A stretch of DNA of 64,000 nucleotides, taken from Ruegeria arenilitoris. GTDB taxonomy: Bacteria > Pseudomonadota > Alphaproteobacteria > Rhodobacterales > Rhodobacteraceae. The notes below the pieces were generated by a model. That model was not told the origin of the DNA, did no database searches, and saw only the letters and a list, made by a program, of their open reading frames with translations. Made by a program: the position numbers and the translations under genes. Each line of letters begins with the position of its first letter. Position 1 is the stretch's first letter. Positions 61,376 through 64,000 of the stretch are shown here, piece after piece. The DNA is taken from positions 323,001 through 387,000 of the forward strand of contig NZ_WQHX01000003.1 in NCBI RefSeq assembly GCF_013035425.1. Reading direction: 5' to 3'.

Positions 61376-62496
61376 TACGAAGCCAGCTTTGCCCCCTCGA
61401 CCAGCGTCGCCAGTTTGGCGTAGGCAATTTCAGGGTCGACGGCACCAAAACCTGCAAATGTTCCAAATCCGCAATCGCTGCCTGCGATTACCCGGTCTGA
61501 GCCCACGATGTCGGTAAAACGAGTGATCCTCTGGGCTACCAGTTCTGGATGCTCCACGAAATTTGTGGTGGTGTCGACCACCCCAGGCACTAGAATCTTG
61601 TCTTCAGGTATTTCGCCCCTCCGGTCGCGGAATACAGTCCATTCGTGCGCGTGGCGCGGGTTCGAGGTTTCGAAAAGGACATATCGGGATTTCGTCGACA
61701 TCAGAGTGTTGAAAACCTTATCCATTGCGATGTCACAGCAATGCGGACCTTCGTAGTTGCCCCAGCAAATGTGCACACGAACGCGATCCTGAGGTACATT
61801 TTGAAGTGCGTGGTTCAAGGCCTCGACGTGCAAATTGGCAATCGTGACAAACTCGTCATCCGACAGATCTGTAAAGAGCATGTGGCGCGATAATGCCAGA
61901 TCGGGGCAATCCAATTGAAGGTCCAGCCCAGCTGCTACTATGGTTTCATATTCTTCTTTCATGGCGTCGGCCAAAGCGGACAAATAGGAGTCCCGTGTCG
62001 GATAAAAGTCATTTTGCAGGAACAGGGAAATCACACCTGGCGAGGCTGCATTCATGAAACCTCGATCTGCCCCATGTTGTGCCATTGCGGCCTTGAGGTT
62101 GGCGATGTCCTTCTGCAACTCACCTTGCCCCTTTGAACGCACCTCACCGGTGCACATAGGTCGAGCATACTGAGGAGTGCCTCCATCGTTTGCCAACCGC
62201 TGAAGGAAGCCTGGAAACATCTTCAGATCTGCGGGCGCGTTGCGCGGGCTATCTCCCGAGAAACCGGTGTAACGATCTTTGACATACGTAGCGTATGAAA
62301 TCTTTGAAGTTTCACCGTCGCTAACGATATCGATCCCGGCTTCAACCTGTTTGCGCACCGTCTCTGAAACTGCATCAGCCATGCAACCGTCAAAGGCATC
62401 AATATCGTAGGACTCCTCATTTTCCCGGGCGAAGATGAAATCCACCACCTCTTGAGTTCGGGGCAGGGACCCTACATGTGTGGTCTTTATGGTCAT
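61375..62496 (-). CDS. MetE-like cobalamin-independent methyltransferase (family II)
   Basis: A 373-residue protein of the cobalamin-independent methionine synthase II family, resembling the C-terminal catalytic half of MetE. The zinc ligands are in VHICWGNYEGPHCCDI (His and Cys) and IAGSDCGFG (Cys) at the end, and the N-terminus is THVGSLPRTQEV. It lacks the MetE N-terminal half, so it may use a different methyl donor or acceptor such as a methylated sulfur or other compound. It lies within a small catabolic operon with a SAM-dependent methyltransferase upstream, rather than with methionine genes. Confidence 0.85.
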   Translation of the reverse strand: MTIKTTHVGSLPRTQEVVDFIFARENEESYDIDAFDGCMADAVSETVRKQVEAGIDIVSDGETSKISYATYVKDRYTGFSGDSPRNAPADLKMFPGFLQRLANDGGTPQYARPMCTGEVRSKGQGELQKDIANLKAAMAQHGADRGFMNAASPGVISLFLQNDFYPTRDSYLSALADAMKEEYETIVAAGLDLQLDCPDLALSRHMLFTDLSDDEFVTIANLHVEALNHALQNVPQDRVRVHICWGNYEGPHCCDIAMDKVFNTLMSTKSRYVLFETSNPRHAHEWTVFRDRRGEIPEDKILVPGVVDTTTNFVEHPELVAQRITRFTDIVGSDRVIAGSDCGFGTFAGFGAVDPEIAYAKLATLVEGAKLAS

Positions 62497-62506
62497 AAGA
62501 GTCTCC

Positions 62507-63109
62507 TTAAATTTTGCACGCCATAAGAACAGTACGGCTTTGGGTTTCAGGGTCCTCGGCCAGAAAACCGGTCATTCGTAATTCGTTTTCTTCCAAACAA
62601 ATGGCGTAGTCTGCTGGTGACAAAGACGCATGATATACAAGCTCTTCCCCAACAGTGCCGCTTACCTCTCCAGCACGAGGACCAACCGTCAGCATCAGCA
62701 TCCCACCCGGCCGCAAATGGTGCGCCATACGAGCTATGCAGTTCTTTTGTTCATCTGCCGTCAGGTGGAAAAAGCTGTCCCATGCGATGATGCCGTCGAA
62801 CTGCTGTTCCAACTCAAACTCACGCATATCTGCATGTCGCCAATCGCCATCAGGCCAACGTTCCCGAGCTATGGCTAGCATCGCCTCTGAGAAGTCGACG
62901 CCTGTGACAGCAAAACCCTCTGCCATGAACCAGCGCGCGATCGGATCTCCCGAGCCACAGCCAAGGTCCAATACGTGATCACCCGGTTTCAGGCTGGCGG
63001 TGAAACGCGCCAGCCAACGCGCTTCGAACAGAGCTTTGGAACGTCGCTTGTCGAATTCTGTGGCTTGCCGTTCGTACACGGCGTGCGTGTCTTTCGGGTT
63101 TACATTCAT
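62507..63109 (-). CDS. Class I SAM-dependent methyltransferase
   Basis: A 200-residue Rossmann methyltransferase. Motif I is VLDLGCGSGDP near residue 47, with the acidic motif AVTGVDFSEAMLAIAR, and WDSFFHLTADEQ later. The ATG at 63109 overlaps the cupin stop (ATGA); a TTG at 63118 is an alternative. Substrate unknown; the MetE-like gene next to it suggests a methyl-transfer pathway. Confidence 0.88.
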   Translation of the reverse strand: MNVNPKDTHAVYERQATEFDKRRSKALFEARWLARFTASLKPGDHVLDLGCGSGDPIARWFMAEGFAVTGVDFSEAMLAIARERWPDGDWRHADMREFELEQQFDGIIAWDSFFHLTADEQKNCIARMAHHLRPGGMLMLTVGPRAGEVSGTVGEELVYHASLSPADYAICLEENELRMTGFLAEDPETQSRTVLMACKI

Positions 63110-64000
63110 TCTGTCCAAGTAGCTCCAGCCGGGTCGTCAGTAGCCGAAATCCGGTACAAACCTGCCTGTCCCGTCATTGACGGTTGAACGCTATAAGACT
63201 CACCGGGCAAGACCAAAGCGGTATCACCAGTGGACAACGTTGTCTCGTAACCATCCACCGAAATACGCCAGTGGCCACTCGCGGGCATCAGAACTACTGG
63301 TTTTTCGGCCGTGACTGGTTCGGTTACCGAGGAACCCCGACCAAGGAAATCGACTTCGAACCCCGGTTTGTCTTTGATCAGAGCATTTTCGCCGATCACC
63401 CGAGCGGGTTTGTTCGCCGACAGCGCCATCAGGTCCCAATAACGCGCAACATACTTTCCGACTACATCCTCGACCGGCACCTCTGGGTACTCTTTTAGTT
63501 GCTCTTCGGTCAGAAGAGGCATCGGTCGTACGTTGTGCGGCAATTCCTGACCCTTTTTTTTGTCATACAAAACGCCATTGTCACCAAGCATCAGCCCATG
63601 CTCCTGCGCGTCTTCGATTACCTGCGGCGCCCAGGTGACGCCGCCCCCCGCATCGTCGCCGCCCAGGATCGCCATGATCATTCCATAGTCTTGGCCGACA
63701 TTTTCGAACCCTCGGAAAATGCCGGTTGGGATATTGAAGATATCGCCCTCTTCGGCAATGAACTCGCCGGCTGTGCCATAACGGCCCCAAAAAAACCGCC
63801 ATCGCCCTTTGGCGACAAAGAAAACTTCGGCAGTTGTGTGGCTGTGCAAAGAGTTGCGACATTTCGGAGGTTGCCCAGCTGCCCCAATGTTGAAGCCTAT
63901 CTTATCGGTGATGTGCACATGCTGGTCTGGCGACTCGGAAACGCCACCGCCGATGATGGTGAAGTTTTCCTTTTGATCGCTGCCCGGTGTGTGGGCGTCA
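63106..64000 (-). CDS. Cupin-domain protein (N-terminus beyond the window)
   Basis: A protein of at least 298 residues, cut at the right edge. The visible part has two cupin-like barrels: HSHTTAEVFFVAKGRWRFFW with GDIFNIPTGIFRGFENVG, and a second weak barrel at the C-terminus (GHWRISVDGYETTLSTGDTA). The frame is open past a GTG at 63918 up to the window edge. It resembles bicupin dioxygenase or isomerase proteins of aromatic catabolism. It overlaps the methyltransferase start (ATGA) and is upstream in the operon. Confidence 0.85.
   Translation of the reverse strand, partial: DAHTPGSDQKENFTIIGGGVSESPDQHVHITDKIGFNIGAAGQPPKCRNSLHSHTTAEVFFVAKGRWRFFWGRYGTAGEFIAEEGDIFNIPTGIFRGFENVGQDYGMIMAILGGDDAGGGVTWAPQVIEDAQEHGLMLGDNGVLYDKKKGQELPHNVRPMPLLTEEQLKEYPEVPVEDVVGKYVARYWDLMALSANKPARVIGENALIKDKPGFEVDFLGRGSSVTEPVTAEKPVVLMPASGHWRISVDGYETTLSTGDTALVLPGESYSVQPSMTGQAGLYRISATDDPAGATWTE

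Overview
The window looks like chromosomal DNA of a marine alphaproteobacterium of the Rhodobacterales (Roseobacter group). The basis is the conserved run murA - DUF2948 - hisD - UPF0262 - low-molecular-weight phosphatase - infA - maf - RNase E/G-like - yacG - tRNA-Phe (32.9-41.2 kb), many four-base stop/start overlaps, moderate-to-high GC with AT-rich intergenic patches, and a density of LysR regulators, ABC uptake, SDRs and Mo/Fe-S oxidoreductases typical of that group. No insertion sequence, prophage, CRISPR array or rRNA is visible. The genus cannot be fixed from the sequence alone.

Layout. 0.1-5.7 kb: a tightly coupled operon of hydantoinase/oxoprolinase subunits (hyuA, hyuB), a HisC-like aminotransferase and an Asp/Glu-racemase-superfamily enzyme. 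6.0-14.7 kb: gph-like phosphatase, hemP with a coupled unknown ORF, a 1021-residue fusion (kinase-like + M23-like + class III aminotransferase-like) preceded by an internally deleted hydroxyisobutyrate-dehydrogenase-like gene, a copA-cueR copper operon with a recognisable CueR operator, and a PNPOx-like protein. 14.9-23.4 kb: acyl-CoA dehydrogenase, LysR, then an unusual operon of a fused E1 alpha/beta dehydrogenase, a FabD-like acyltransferase and an FAD oxidoreductase; an SDR without the usual YxxxK residues and a LysR with no normal start codon follow.

23.4-31.6 kb is the most striking part: a divergent LysR, a 1070-residue self-sufficient reductive dehalogenase (cobalamin-type dehalogenase core, two 4Fe-4S clusters, flavin/NAD reductase and 2Fe-2S ferredoxin in one cytoplasmic chain), then a molybdenum hydroxylase (FAD, 2Fe-2S and Mo subunits) with its own MoaD-like protein. 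31.9-41.2 kb is core genome, with a coupled three-gene insertion (SnoaL-like, GNAT, nitrilase-family) between the phosphatase gene and infA.

41.2-58.2 kb is accessory: an avidin-family biotin-binding protein without a signal peptide, a Tat-exported cyclic-nucleotide phosphodiesterase/nucleotidase, a decayed amidohydrolase fragment, an anchored SGNH hydrolase, an AraC/SDR pair, a carboxymuconolactone-decarboxylase-family protein, an NMT1/THI5-type ABC transporter with a strong intercistronic hairpin, a RidA protein, an aldo/keto reductase, and a two-gene operon joining a membrane protein to a receiver domain fused to five membrane segments. 58.4-64 kb: an exported sulfatase, then a minus-strand operon of cupin (cut by the window edge), methyltransferase, MetE-like methyltransferase, alpha/beta hydrolase and RraA-family protein, probably a catabolic module of unknown substrate.

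The best candidates for under-described biology are the dehalogenase/Mo-hydroxylase locus, the cytoplasmic avidin homologue, the E1-acyltransferase-oxidase operon, the kinase/M23/aminotransferase fusion and the membrane-fused receiver protein. All functions are read from sequence motifs and remembered family features; no database search was run.
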